Positions 34,462 to 41,936 of a stretch of DNA of 64,000 nucleotides are shown here, piece by piece. This DNA comes from Microbacterium sp. zg-B185 (GTDB lineage: Bacteria; Actinomycetota; Actinomycetes; Actinomycetales; Microbacteriaceae). The notes beneath the pieces were generated by a model that was not told the origin of the DNA, did not search any database, and worked only from the letters and a program-made list of their open reading frames with translations. Each line of letters opens with the position of its first letter. The stretch's first letter is position 1. A program made the translations under genes and the position numbers. The stretch is taken from the NCBI RefSeq assembly GCF_030246885.1, contig NZ_CP126739.1:1488001-1552000 (forward strand), written 5' to 3'.

Positions 34462-35954
34462 TCGGTGCGACGGTCGGGACGATCGCACGCGCCCGCGTTT
34501 CGGGTGCCGGGCGCGCCCTGCTTCCGACGGACGGGCCGGTCGATGTCTTCCTGCAAGACGGGATCATCTCCGACATCGCACCGGCCGGTGTCCTGGCGCC
34601 GCGCGGCGAGGTGCTCGACGCGGACGGCGGCTGGCTGATACCGGGGCTGTGGGATCACCACGTGCACGTCATGCAGTGGGCGCTGATCTCCCAGCGCGTG
34701 CCGCTGATCGGCGCGGAGTCGGCCGCGCACGCCGCCCGCCTGATGGGACGAGCGCCGACCCTGGGGGACGGTCGCCGCGTCGGCACCGGTTTCCGCGACG
34801 CACTCTGGCGGGACGTGCCGAGCCTGGACGTGCTGGATGCAGCGACCGGAGACGTTCCGACGTATCTGATCAACGCGGACGTGCACAGCGTGTGGCTGAA
34901 CACGGCGGCGCTGCGCCGCGAGGGTCACCGGCCCGACGGTATCGGCATCCTGCGTGAGGGTCCCGCGTTCGAGATCTCGCGGCGACTCAACGACGTCGAC
35001 CCCGACGCCGGCGACGCGCTGGTGGCGCAGGCTGCTCGGGATGCCGCCTCTCGAGGCGTCGTCGGCATCGTGGACCTGGACATGGCGTGGAACGAGTCCG
35101 CGTGGGCGCGGCGCCTGCGCGGCGGGTTCGACACGCTGCGGGTGGAGTTCGGCATCTACCCGGAGCTCCTGGAGCGTGCGATCGCGGAAGGACTGCGCAC
35201 CGGTGACCCGGTGCGCGGCGAGGATTCCGGCTTGGCCCGCGTCGGAGCGCTCAAGGTGATCACCGACGGTTCGCTCGGCACCCGTACGGCGGCGTGCTCG
35301 CACGCGTACCCGGGAGATCCGCACAACCACGGCGTGCTCGCGGTCGATCAGGCGACACTGCGCGAGCTGATGACCGCGGCGACCGGCGCCGGGCTCGCCT
35401 GCGCGATCCACGCCATCGGCGACACCGCCAATACGCATGCGCTGGACGCGTTCGCGCTCACCGGCGCCGTCGGCACCATCGAGCACGCACAGTTGGTGGC
35501 CCACGCCGACATCCCGCGGTTCGCGCGGCTCGGCGTCGGCGCGAGCGTCCAGCCGGAGCATGCGATCGACGACCGCGATCTGACTGACTCGATCTGGGCG
35601 GGGCAGACCGCGCTGCCGTATCCGCTGCGCGCCCTCGCCGACTCCGGCGCGAACCTGCTGTTCGGCTCCGACGCGCCAGTCTCGCCGCTGGACCCGTGGG
35701 CGGCGATCGCCGCCGCGACGTTCCGGACGCGCGATGGAAGGCAGCCGTGGCATCCGGAGCAGGCGATCGATGCCGAAACCGCGCTGGCCGCATCCACCCA
35801 CGGCGGATCGACCGCAGCGGCGGCGACCGAACCGGGCGCCCGCGCCGACCTGGTCCTGGTGGAGCGCGATCCGCTCAGCGCGGGTGAGCCCGAGTTGCGG
35901 CGGATGGGCGTTGCGGCGACACTCCTGGCCGGACGCGTGACGCACCGCGCGTGA
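34458..35954 (+). CDS. amidohydrolase family protein (YtcJ-like)
   Basis: 498 residues starting with GTG in a GTGA overlap with the previous gene. The metal-binding motif is WLIPGLWDHHVHVMQW, later metal or catalytic histidines are in CAIHAIGDTANTHALDAF and TIEHAQLV, and the terminal Asp is in NLLFGSDAPVSPLDPW. This is the pattern of the YtcJ/exoenzyme-regulatory AepA branch of amidohydrolases, which cleave amide or ester bonds of small molecules. The substrate is unknown. A strong bidirectional terminator follows. Confidence 0.88.
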   Translation: MIGATVGTIARARVSGAGRALLPTDGPVDVFLQDGIISDIAPAGVLAPRGEVLDADGGWLIPGLWDHHVHVMQWALISQRVPLIGAESAAHAARLMGRAPTLGDGRRVGTGFRDALWRDVPSLDVLDAATGDVPTYLINADVHSVWLNTAALRREGHRPDGIGILREGPAFEISRRLNDVDPDAGDALVAQAARDAASRGVVGIVDLDMAWNESAWARRLRGGFDTLRVEFGIYPELLERAIAEGLRTGDPVRGEDSGLARVGALKVITDGSLGTRTAACSHAYPGDPHNHGVLAVDQATLRELMTAATGAGLACAIHAIGDTANTHALDAFALTGAVGTIEHAQLVAHADIPRFARLGVGASVQPEHAIDDRDLTDSIWAGQTALPYPLRALADSGANLLFGSDAPVSPLDPWAAIAAATFRTRDGRQPWHPEQAIDAETALAASTHGGSTAAAATEPGARADLVLVERDPLSAGEPELRRMGVAATLLAGRVTHRA

Positions 35955-35970
35955 CCCTCGTGCCTGACAC

Positions 35971-36008
35971 GACGAAGCCCCCGGTCTGGACGGACCGGGG
36001 GCTTCGTC
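35971..36008. terminator. bidirectional terminator between the amidohydrolase and dps genes
   Basis: GACGAAGCCCCCGGTC (35971-35986) and GACCGGGGGCTTCGTC (35993-36008) form a perfect 16-bp stem with a six-base loop. It lies 16 bases after the amidohydrolase stop and 11 bases after the dps stop on the other strand, so it can serve both convergent genes. Confidence 0.92.
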
Positions 36009-36019
36009 ATGTGTCGGTG

Positions 36020-36505
36020 CTACTCCGCGAGGTGCGCGAAGAGGAACCAGCGGTCCTTGTCCAGCGACTCGCGGATCGTGATCGCCACGTCCTGGCTGGC
36101 GAGGTCGACCTCGTCGAGCCCGTCGATGGCCGCCTTGACGTCGATCAGCACGGCATCGATGTCGGCGATCACGCCGCGGATCATGGCCTCCCACTGCGTG
36201 AAGCCGGCCGGGACCTGCGAGGTCGGGACCTTCGCGGCCACCGTCGACAGGCGGGCGTCGATGGGCAGTCCGAGAGCGACGATCCGCTCGGCGGCCAGAT
36301 CGGCGCCGTCCTGCGCGTGCGCCACGATGGTGTCGAGAAGTTCGTGGATCGCGATGAAATTCGCACCGCGCACGTTCCAGTGCGCCTGCTTGCCGTTCAC
36401 GGCCAGCGCCTGCAGCCCGAGCGCAACCGGGGTCAGGAACTGGGCAGCTCCTGCCGCGACCGTCGGATCGGCGGCTGTTGCGGGGATTGTCTGCATCTTG
36501 GTCAT
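36020..36505 (-). CDS. dps: Dps family DNA-protection / ferritin-like protein
   Basis: 161 residues. The ferroxidase-site residues are in KQAHWNVRGANFIAIHELLDTIVAHAQDGADLAAERI, the usual inter-subunit site with two His, Asp and Glu. Dps forms 12-mers that oxidise and store iron and can bind DNA during stress. The ATG at 36505 is chosen because GGAGG lies eight bases before it; an ATG three codons on and another upstream lack this. A good promoter precedes it (TTGCGG, 16 bases, TACCGT). Confidence 0.95.
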   Translation of the reverse strand: MTKMQTIPATAADPTVAAGAAQFLTPVALGLQALAVNGKQAHWNVRGANFIAIHELLDTIVAHAQDGADLAAERIVALGLPIDARLSTVAAKVPTSQVPAGFTQWEAMIRGVIADIDAVLIDVKAAIDGLDEVDLASQDVAITIRESLDKDRWFLFAHLAE

Positions 36506-36564
36506 CTCTTTCGCCTCCATCTGGCAGCTCGTGCGCGTGGGACGCGGGCTGCCTGCTTGCTGCA

Positions 36565-36592
36565 ACGGTACTCAGCGGGGCGCATTCCGCAA
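36565..36592 (-). promoter_or_regulatory. dps promoter
   Basis: On the minus strand, TTGCGG (36587-36592) and TACCGT (36565-36570) are separated by 16 bases. The leader would be about 50 bases with a GGAGG site. The -35 overlaps the left arm of a long-range inverted repeat. Confidence 0.55.
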
Positions 36593-36651
36593 GCAAGCAC
36601 AGGCTGGGCTAACCCGGCCGGGTCCTCCCGACGGGTCGAGCCGGAATGCGC
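36580..36651. repeat. distant 10-base inverted repeat between dps and the acyltransferase gene
   Basis: GCGCATTCCG at 36580-36589 and CGGAATGCGC at 36642-36651 are exact inverted arms with centres 62 bases apart, close to six helical turns. The left arm meets the dps -35; the right arm covers the expected -35 region of the acyltransferase gene. A looped repressor is one reading; see findings. Confidence 0.7.
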
Positions 36652-36663
36652 GGCCTCAGCGAC

Positions 36664-36669
36664 TAACGT
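36664..36669 (+). promoter_or_regulatory. -10 hexamer of the acyltransferase gene (leaderless)
   Basis: TAACGT ends six bases before the GTG at 36676. Confidence 0.45.
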
Positions 36670-36675
36670 CGAGGG

Positions 36676-38829
36676 GTGCCCTCCGCCGATCATGACCTCG
36701 GACCGCAGCATCTGGCCGATCCGTCGCGGCCGGTTCGGCGTGAGCCGACCGACCGCTCGCCGGAGCATGCCGAACCGTCGCGGTTCCTCCCGCACGTTCA
36801 GGGGCTGCGTGCCATCGCCGTGCTGGCGGTCGTGCTCTACCACTTCTGGCCGGCACGGTTCTCGGGCGGCTACGTCGGCGTGGACATCTTCTTCGTCATC
36901 TCCGGGTTCCTGATCACCGGACACCTCATGCGCGAGCTCAGCGCCACCGGCACCGTTCGGCTCGGGCAGTTCTGGGCCCGACGCGCGCGACGCCTGCTGC
37001 CGGCATCCCTCCTCGTCCTGCTCTTCTGCGCGCTGGTCGCGATGTCGCCCTACCTGACACCCACTTCGGCCCTGCCGAACGAGGTGCGCGAGATCCTCGC
37101 CTCGACCTTCTACGTCGAGAACTGGTACCTGGCCCTGAACTCCGCGGACTACCTGAACCACGGCGGGGAACCGACGTCCGTCCAGCACTACTGGTCACTG
37201 TCGCTGGAAGAGCAGTTCTACGTGATGTGGCCGCTGATCATGCTGCTGGCGGCGTGGGTGGCCGTGAAGTGGTTCCGCGGATCGCGTCGCCGCGCGGTCA
37301 TCATCGCCCTCGCCGCGGTGACCGTGCTGTCCTTCGCCTTCTGCGTGGTCTTCACGCTGACCGATCCGGCACCGGCGTACTTCGTGACGTTCGGTCGGAT
37401 GTGGCAGTTCGGCATCGGTGCGATGGTCGCCCTGGTTCCGGCGCTGCGGATCCGCAACGCGGTCGCAAGCTTCGTGCTCGGCTGGGCGGGCATCGCCGTC
37501 CTCGTCTTCGTGATCTTCCGATTCGACGGACAGACACCCTTCCCCGGGTATGCCGCCGCGCTGCCGACCCTCGCTGCCGCCGCGGTGATCGCGGCGACCA
37601 ACACCGAGCGGTGGTGGTACCCGACGCGCCTGCTCGCGCTGCGACCCGCTCAATTCGTCGGCGACATCTCCTATTCGCTGTATCTGTGGCACTGGCCGCT
37701 GATCATCATCGCCCCGTCGGTGCCCTTCTGGGGGCTGACGATCTATCACCGCGTCGCGCTGCTCGGCATCTGCTTCCTCCTGGCCTGGCTGACCAAGCGG
37801 TTCGTTGAGGACCCGGCGCGCGGTTGGAAGGTCCTCACGTCGCGTCCGGCCCGGGTGACGCTGTGGTCCTCGCTGGCCGCGATGCTGGTGGTCGCCGGCG
37901 CCGCCGGTGGTGCCTGGGCGGTGAACGCGCCGACCTACAGCGAGGGCGTGCGCGCCATCCAGGAGCTGCGTGAGAACCCGCCGGCGTGCTTCGGTGCAGC
38001 GGTCGGGATGGATGCCGTCTGCGGGGGCGCGGACTTCGGCGACACGATTCTGCCGGCACCGGGATTCGCGGGTGTGGACCGTCCCGCCGACGAGCAGTGC
38101 TTCGTCCAGCTCAACAACGCCAGCCCGGTCTCGTGCGAGTTCGGCTCCGACGCCCCGGACGCACCGCGCATCGCGCTCATCGGCGACAGCCACGCGTACC
38201 AGTTGCTGTCGACCTTCCAGCGCATGGCCGACGAGAACGGGTGGCACCTGGTCACCTACTTCAAGGGCGCATGCCCGTGGAACACCGCGCCGCTGTCCAC
38301 ACCCGGCGCGTTCGGCGCCGCGTGCACGCAGTGGCGCGACGGGGTGCGTGCCCAACTGGCGGACCGCGATCTGGACGCCGTCTTCACGGCGGCGATCGCC
38401 ACGACCCCGTACTCCTCGGCCGGCTACGACTCCGCACACGACGCCGCGGTGGCCGGCTACCGCGACGCGTGGGGCGAGGTCTTGGACCGCGGCATCCCGG
38501 TCGTCACCGTGGTGGACAACCCGGTGTGGGAGACCGATCCGAACAAGTGCCTGCGCACCCGCTCCCTGAGCGAATGCGACGGGCCCCGCGCGCAGCTGCT
38601 GGTCGCGGACGATCCCCTGCGGGATGCCGCGGAGGGCGTGCCCGGGGTGACCCTGCTCGATTTCACCGGCGTGTTCTGCGGTGAGCAGCTGTGCTCCCCG
38701 GTCATCGGCGGTGCCAACGTCTACCGGGACCAGGACCACCTCACCGTGACCTTCGCCGACACGCTCGCGCCGTGGTACACGGCCGCGCTGAGCGACGCGC
38801 TCGGCAGGGGAGTGCCCAGCGCGGGGTGA
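36676..38829 (+). CDS. OafA-type acyltransferase with C-terminal SGNH domain
   Basis: 717 residues. The N-terminal half is a ten-helix Acyl_transf_3 membrane domain (RFLPHVQGLRAIAVLAVVLYHFWPARFSGGYVGVDIFFVISGFLITGHL), whose Arg and His are the conserved catalytic pair; an FVEDPARGWK motif closes it. After a last helix (about 395-415) comes an extracytoplasmic SGNH hydrolase-like domain with IALIGDSHAYQLL and the late DQDHLT Asp-x-x-His. Such fusions O-acetylate cell-surface polysaccharide, lipids or peptidoglycan. The GTG start is positioned by TAACGT. Its target polymer is unknown. Confidence 0.92.
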   Translation: MPSADHDLGPQHLADPSRPVRREPTDRSPEHAEPSRFLPHVQGLRAIAVLAVVLYHFWPARFSGGYVGVDIFFVISGFLITGHLMRELSATGTVRLGQFWARRARRLLPASLLVLLFCALVAMSPYLTPTSALPNEVREILASTFYVENWYLALNSADYLNHGGEPTSVQHYWSLSLEEQFYVMWPLIMLLAAWVAVKWFRGSRRRAVIIALAAVTVLSFAFCVVFTLTDPAPAYFVTFGRMWQFGIGAMVALVPALRIRNAVASFVLGWAGIAVLVFVIFRFDGQTPFPGYAAALPTLAAAAVIAATNTERWWYPTRLLALRPAQFVGDISYSLYLWHWPLIIIAPSVPFWGLTIYHRVALLGICFLLAWLTKRFVEDPARGWKVLTSRPARVTLWSSLAAMLVVAGAAGGAWAVNAPTYSEGVRAIQELRENPPACFGAAVGMDAVCGGADFGDTILPAPGFAGVDRPADEQCFVQLNNASPVSCEFGSDAPDAPRIALIGDSHAYQLLSTFQRMADENGWHLVTYFKGACPWNTAPLSTPGAFGAACTQWRDGVRAQLADRDLDAVFTAAIATTPYSSAGYDSAHDAAVAGYRDAWGEVLDRGIPVVTVVDNPVWETDPNKCLRTRSLSECDGPRAQLLVADDPLRDAAEGVPGVTLLDFTGVFCGEQLCSPVIGGANVYRDQDHLTVTFADTLAPWYTAALSDALGRGVPSAG

Positions 38830-38883
38830 GCGTCGGTGGGCGGGGCGCGGTTCGCGCGTCACGGTGCGCCGCGTCCGCGGCGA

Positions 38884-38889
38884 TATGGT
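38884..38889 (+). promoter_or_regulatory. -10 hexamer of the gamma carbonic anhydrase gene (leaderless)
   Basis: TATGGT ends seven bases before the ATG at 38897. Confidence 0.4.
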
Positions 38890-38896
38890 CGAAGGC

Positions 38897-39436
38897 ATGA
38901 CCGTCTCCTCGCAGGCCTCCGTCCTTCCCTTCGGCGACGCAACGCCCGACACCGCAGAGACCTCGTTCGTCGCCGCCGGTGCGCGCGTGATCGGGGCCGT
39001 GACCCTCCACGAGGGCGCCAGCGTCTGGTACAACGCGGTCCTGCGCGCCGACGGCGACAGCATCACGGTGGGTGCCGGCAGCAACATCCAGGACAACGTC
39101 TCCGTCCACGTCGACCGCGGCCACCCGGTCGTCATCGGCGAGAACGTGTCGGTCGGGCACAACGCGGTGGTCCACGGCTGCACGATCGGCGACGGCTGCC
39201 TGATCGGGATGGGCAGCGTCATCCTCTCCGGAGCGGTGATCGGCGAGGGCTGTTTGGTGGCCGGCGGCGCGGTGGTGCTCGAAGGGGCGATCATCCCGGC
39301 CGGATCGCTGGTCGCCGGCGTCCCGGCCAAGGTGCGGCGGGAGCTGACCGCCGAAGAGCGGGAGAGCATCCTGCGCAATGCCGACGGATACCGCACCCAC
39401 AGCGTCCGCCACGCCGAGGCCGAGTCCGGCGCATGA
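38897..39436 (+). CDS. gamma carbonic anhydrase-family protein
   Basis: 179 residues of left-handed beta-helix hexapeptide repeats (VWYNAVLRADGDSITVGAGSNIQDNVSVHVDRG, VSVGHNAVVHGCTIGDGCLIGMG). Zinc ligands of the gamma class are the His in SVHVD and the His pair in VGHNAVVHGC, all present. Many members of the PaaY/YrdA branch are weak or inactive carbonic anhydrases or thioesterases. The ATG at 38897 was preferred to in-frame upstream starts that lie within or before the -10 hexamer. The next gene overlaps it by four bases (ATGA). Confidence 0.9.
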   Translation: MTVSSQASVLPFGDATPDTAETSFVAAGARVIGAVTLHEGASVWYNAVLRADGDSITVGAGSNIQDNVSVHVDRGHPVVIGENVSVGHNAVVHGCTIGDGCLIGMGSVILSGAVIGEGCLVAGGAVVLEGAIIPAGSLVAGVPAKVRRELTAEERESILRNADGYRTHSVRHAEAESGA

Positions 39437-40185
39437 GCAGACCGGTCGCGCTGGTCACCGGTGTCGGCCGCCCGCAGGGGATCGGCGCCGGCATCGCGCG
39501 GGCACTGGCCCGCGAGGGGTGGGATCTCGCGCTCAGCCGCTGGCAGCCGGCTGACGATGCCATCTTCGGTGCTGACGCGGCCCGGGGCCTCGAGGCCGTG
39601 ATCGCCGATGCGCGGAATGCCGGCGCGCGGATCGTGGACATCCCGGTCGATCTGCAGTACGCGGATGCCGCGGCATCCCTCTTCGACGCGGCGCATGCTG
39701 AGCTCGGCACCGTGTCCGGGCTGGTGCTCTCGCACGCGTGGGACGTGGAGTCCGGGATCCTGGACACCACCGTCGAGGAGTTCGACCGACACGTCGCCGT
39801 CAATGCGCGGGCCGGCTGGCTGCTGATCCGGCAGTTCGCGCAGCAGGCCGATGCCGGCGGTGCGATCGTCGCGCTCACCAGCGACCACACCACCGGCAAC
39901 CTGCCCTACGGGGCCAGCAAGGGCGCGCTGGATCGGATCGTCATCTCGGCCGCTCGCGAACTGGCGCCTCAGGGGATCTCGGCCAACGTGCTCAACCCCG
40001 GTCCGATCGACACCGGATGGATGACGGACGAGGTGCGTGCCACGCTGACCGGCATGCAGCCGGGTGGACGCCTGGGCGCACCCGCCGACGTCGCCGAGGT
40101 CGTCGCTTTCCTGGTCTCCCCGCGCGGCCGGTGGGTCACCGGTCAGCTGCTCAGCGCGGATGGCGGCTTCTCCATCTCGATCTGA
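39433..40185 (+). CDS. SDR family oxidoreductase
   Basis: 250 residues. The cofactor-binding start is VALVTGVGRPQGIGAGIARALAREGWDLALSRW, a longer glycine-rich loop than the usual TGxxxGIG. The catalytic tyrosine and lysine are in YGASKGAL and a serine-region SDHTTGN replaces the common SS motif; the end QLLSADGGFSISI is typical. It likely reduces a keto group or oxidises an alcohol with NAD(P). The substrate is unknown. ATGA overlap with the carbonic anhydrase-like gene points to joint translation. Confidence 0.9.
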   Translation: MSRPVALVTGVGRPQGIGAGIARALAREGWDLALSRWQPADDAIFGADAARGLEAVIADARNAGARIVDIPVDLQYADAAASLFDAAHAELGTVSGLVLSHAWDVESGILDTTVEEFDRHVAVNARAGWLLIRQFAQQADAGGAIVALTSDHTTGNLPYGASKGALDRIVISAARELAPQGISANVLNPGPIDTGWMTDEVRATLTGMQPGGRLGAPADVAEVVAFLVSPRGRWVTGQLLSADGGFSISI

Positions 40186-40190
40186 GGTCG

Positions 40191-40409
40191 TCAGCGCGGG
40201 CGCACACGCTGCGCTGGGTAGCGATCGCGGATGCGGTCGCGGAAGAAGCGGCCTTTGCTGGCGGCGGCGAGCAGGTCGCGGTGCACGCGCGCGGGCACCG
40301 CGAAGTAGCGGTACACGTCACCGCTGACGAATTCGATCTCCAGTTCCGCAGTCTGCGGGTCGTAGCCGACCGACGCGAGGGCGGAGGAGTCGACGTGCGC
40401 CCGCCTCAT
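40191..40409 (-). CDS. KTSC-domain protein (72 aa)
   Basis: The whole protein is one KTSC domain: VDSSALASVGYDPQTAELEIEFVSGDVYRYFAVPARVHRDLLAAASKGRFFRDRIRDRYP. The domain is named after the C-terminal K-T/G-S/R-x-F pattern and occurs alone or joined to RNA-processing enzymes; its role is not established. It overlaps the DUF72 gene by four bases (ATGA) and is its second cistron. Five bases separate its stop from the convergent SDR gene. Confidence 0.85.
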   Translation of the reverse strand: MRRAHVDSSALASVGYDPQTAELEIEFVSGDVYRYFAVPARVHRDLLAAASKGRFFRDRIRDRYPAQRVRPR

Positions 40410-41290
40410 CGCAGCTCGACCTCCCCGCGGTCACCGACCCGCTCGGCGAGGGCCAGCGCATCGTGGGGGGCGTGCCCGTGCGCGTCGTTGTCGAAGTACA
40501 CGTACACGTCGCGGGGCTGCCCGTCCGGGGGGCCCGATCCGCCGGCCCAACCGGCGATGCGTGCCGCCCACGCGTCGAGTTCGGCATCCGTGTATCCGCT
40601 GGTGTACAGATCCTGAGCGCCGTGCAGGCGCACATAGACGAAGTCGGCGGTGACCTCGCCGAACGCGGGCCACCTTCCGGCGGTGTCGGCGACCGTCAGC
40701 GCGACCTGGTGGCGACGCAGCTGCGCGATCAGGGCGGGGTCCTCGAAGGTCGCCGAGCGCGGTTCGAGCGCGTGCCGGATCGGGAGGTCTGCGTCGATGG
40801 CCAGCCAGGAGCGGCCGTCCAGCCGCTCGTCGTGGCCTCGGGCGAGCGCGAGGGCGGCGCCGGTAGTGCGCGGAAGGCCGGCGAGGAAGGCCTCCAGGCC
40901 GTCCGGGTCGTAGGCGAGACGCTCGGGCAGCTGCCAGAGGATCGGTCCCAACTGCCTGCCCAGGGCGAGCACGCCCGAGGCCAGGAAGTTCGCCATGGCG
41001 GTGTCGATGTTGCGCAGCCGCATCATGTGCGTGATGTAGCGGGAGCCCTTCACCGCGAACACGAAGTCCTCCGGAACGGACTGCACCCATCGCCGGTAAC
41101 TCTCCGGCCGCTGCAGCGAGTAGAACGACCCGTTGACCTCGAGCGTCGACATGCGCTGACCGACGAACTCCAGTTCGCGGCGTTGTACGAGGCCGCGCGG
41201 ATAGAAATCTCCCCGCCACGACGGGTACCGCCATCCCGAGATCCCGACGCGCACGCGTCCGGGCTCAGTGTCGAATGTCCCAGACGCCAT
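40406..41290 (-). CDS. DUF72 (TIM-barrel) family protein
   Basis: 294 residues. It has RVGISGWRYPSWRGDFYPRGL at the start, VNGSFYSLQRPESYRRWVQSVPEDFVFAVKGSRYITHMMRL in the middle and FVYVRLHGAQDLYTSGYTDAELDAWA near the end, all diagnostic of DUF72 (YecE-like). The fold is a TIM barrel; some members have been linked to metal-dependent hydrolase folds but no reaction is known. The start at 41290 avoids the upstream tRNA-Gly gene, which a longer frame would read through. Confidence 0.88.
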   Translation of the reverse strand: MASGTFDTEPGRVRVGISGWRYPSWRGDFYPRGLVQRRELEFVGQRMSTLEVNGSFYSLQRPESYRRWVQSVPEDFVFAVKGSRYITHMMRLRNIDTAMANFLASGVLALGRQLGPILWQLPERLAYDPDGLEAFLAGLPRTTGAALALARGHDERLDGRSWLAIDADLPIRHALEPRSATFEDPALIAQLRRHQVALTVADTAGRWPAFGEVTADFVYVRLHGAQDLYTSGYTDAELDAWAARIAGWAGGSGPPDGQPRDVYVYFDNDAHGHAPHDALALAERVGDRGEVELR

Positions 41291-41371
41291 GACTCCGGGA
41301 TACCAGCACGCGCAGCGGACGGCACGGGACTTGCGGACGGCGGCGAATTCAGTCGCACGTGAGGGCAGTGG

Positions 41372-41442
41372 AGGGGCTGACGGGAATCGAACCCGCATCA
41401 TTAGTTTGGAAGACTAAGGCTTTACCACTAAGCTACAGCCCC
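41372..41442 (-). tRNA. tRNA-Gly (anticodon TCC)
   Basis: Acceptor GGGGCTG pairs with CAGCCCC, D-arm TAGCTTAGTGGTAAAGC, anticodon loop CTTCCAA, T-loop GGTTCGATTCC. Discriminator is T and CCA is not encoded. It lies upstream of the DUF72-KTSC pair in the same direction. Confidence 0.96.
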
Positions 41443-41599
41443 GAATTCGGCGGAATCCCGCCGGTACAGGTATTCGATTGTCTGCCCTGGACTGCGTTCC
41501 GGCAGGCCGCGGCATCGTCGATTCTATGACATGCCGCGGGGCGTTCTCTGACCACGCCGTGGATTGGGGTTCTCGGGTCGGTTCGGAATCGGGTCACTG

Positions 41600-41642
41600 C
41601 ACTGGATTCGGATGGCCGGCGGGCGGGGATCCGAATCCGGTG
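41600..41642. repeat. inverted repeat with GC-rich spacer upstream of tRNA-Pro
   Basis: CACTGGATTCGGAT and ATCCGAATCCGGTG are inverted copies with one mismatch, 15 bases apart. As RNA or single-stranded DNA it would form a stable 14-bp hairpin. No T-run follows, so a simple terminator is unlikely. Confidence 0.6.
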
Positions 41643-41742
41643 GCGGTCTCCGAATGCGGATGCCGCGCACCGACGCGCCGGCCGCGTCAACGCCGCCGGA
41701 CGCCCGTATCGGGCAGGTGCCATGGGGCACCGGCCTGTCGGC

Positions 41743-41748
41743 TAGACT
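41743..41748 (+). promoter_or_regulatory. -10 hexamer of the tRNA-Pro / tig transcript
   Basis: TAGACT 40 bases before the tRNA. The palindrome GGTGCC-N4-GGCACC at 41716-41731 overlaps the expected -35 area. Confidence 0.4.
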
Positions 41749-41788
41749 TCTGGGGGCCGATCAGCACGTATTCGCGTGCGCACCCGCC

Positions 41789-41862
41789 CGGGGCGTAGCT
41801 CAGCTTGGTAGAGCGCCCGCTTTGGGAGCGGGAGGCCGCAGGTTCAAATCCTGTCGCCCCGA
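41789..41862 (+). tRNA. tRNA-Pro (anticodon TGG)
   Basis: Acceptor CGGGGCG pairs with CGCCCCG, D-arm TAGCTCAGCTTGGTAGAGC, anticodon loop TTTGGGA, T-loop GGTTCAAATCC. Discriminator is A and CCA is not encoded. It stands 74 bases before tig. Confidence 0.96.
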
Positions 41863-41936
41863 CGTCACGGCACCACATACCCAGACCTTCAGCTGCCGCG
41901 CTGGCACGCGGTCGATCACGAGGAGAACGAACAGGC

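Larger units (their letters stand above)
41443..41788. other. 346-base noncoding gap between tRNA-Gly and tRNA-Pro
   Basis: I find no credible gene here; the open frames have shadow-like composition and no ribosome-binding site. It contains a 14-base inverted pair with one mismatch (41600-41613 and 41629-41642, core GGATTCGGAT / ATCCGAATCC), further CCGAAT-type copies at about 41579-41590 and 41651-41662, a GGTGCC-ATGG-GGCACC palindrome (41716-41731) and a TAGACT hexamer (41743-41748) about 40 bases before tRNA-Pro. Confidence 0.6.

Noticed and set aside
36520..36565. Longer dps start sites
   Set aside because: The GGAGG sequence needed for initiation at 36505 lies inside the extension, and the added residues are not Dps-like.
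41372..41401. N-terminal extension of the DUF72 protein into tRNA-Gly
   Set aside because: The extra residues (MMRVRFPSAPP) are the tRNA T-arm read as protein, a common annotation error; the ATG at 41290 fits the family start.
41478..41798. Open frame in the tRNA-Gly/tRNA-Pro gap
   Set aside because: It runs into the tRNA-Pro gene, has no ribosome-binding site or -10 at the right distance, and its composition resembles noncoding frames.
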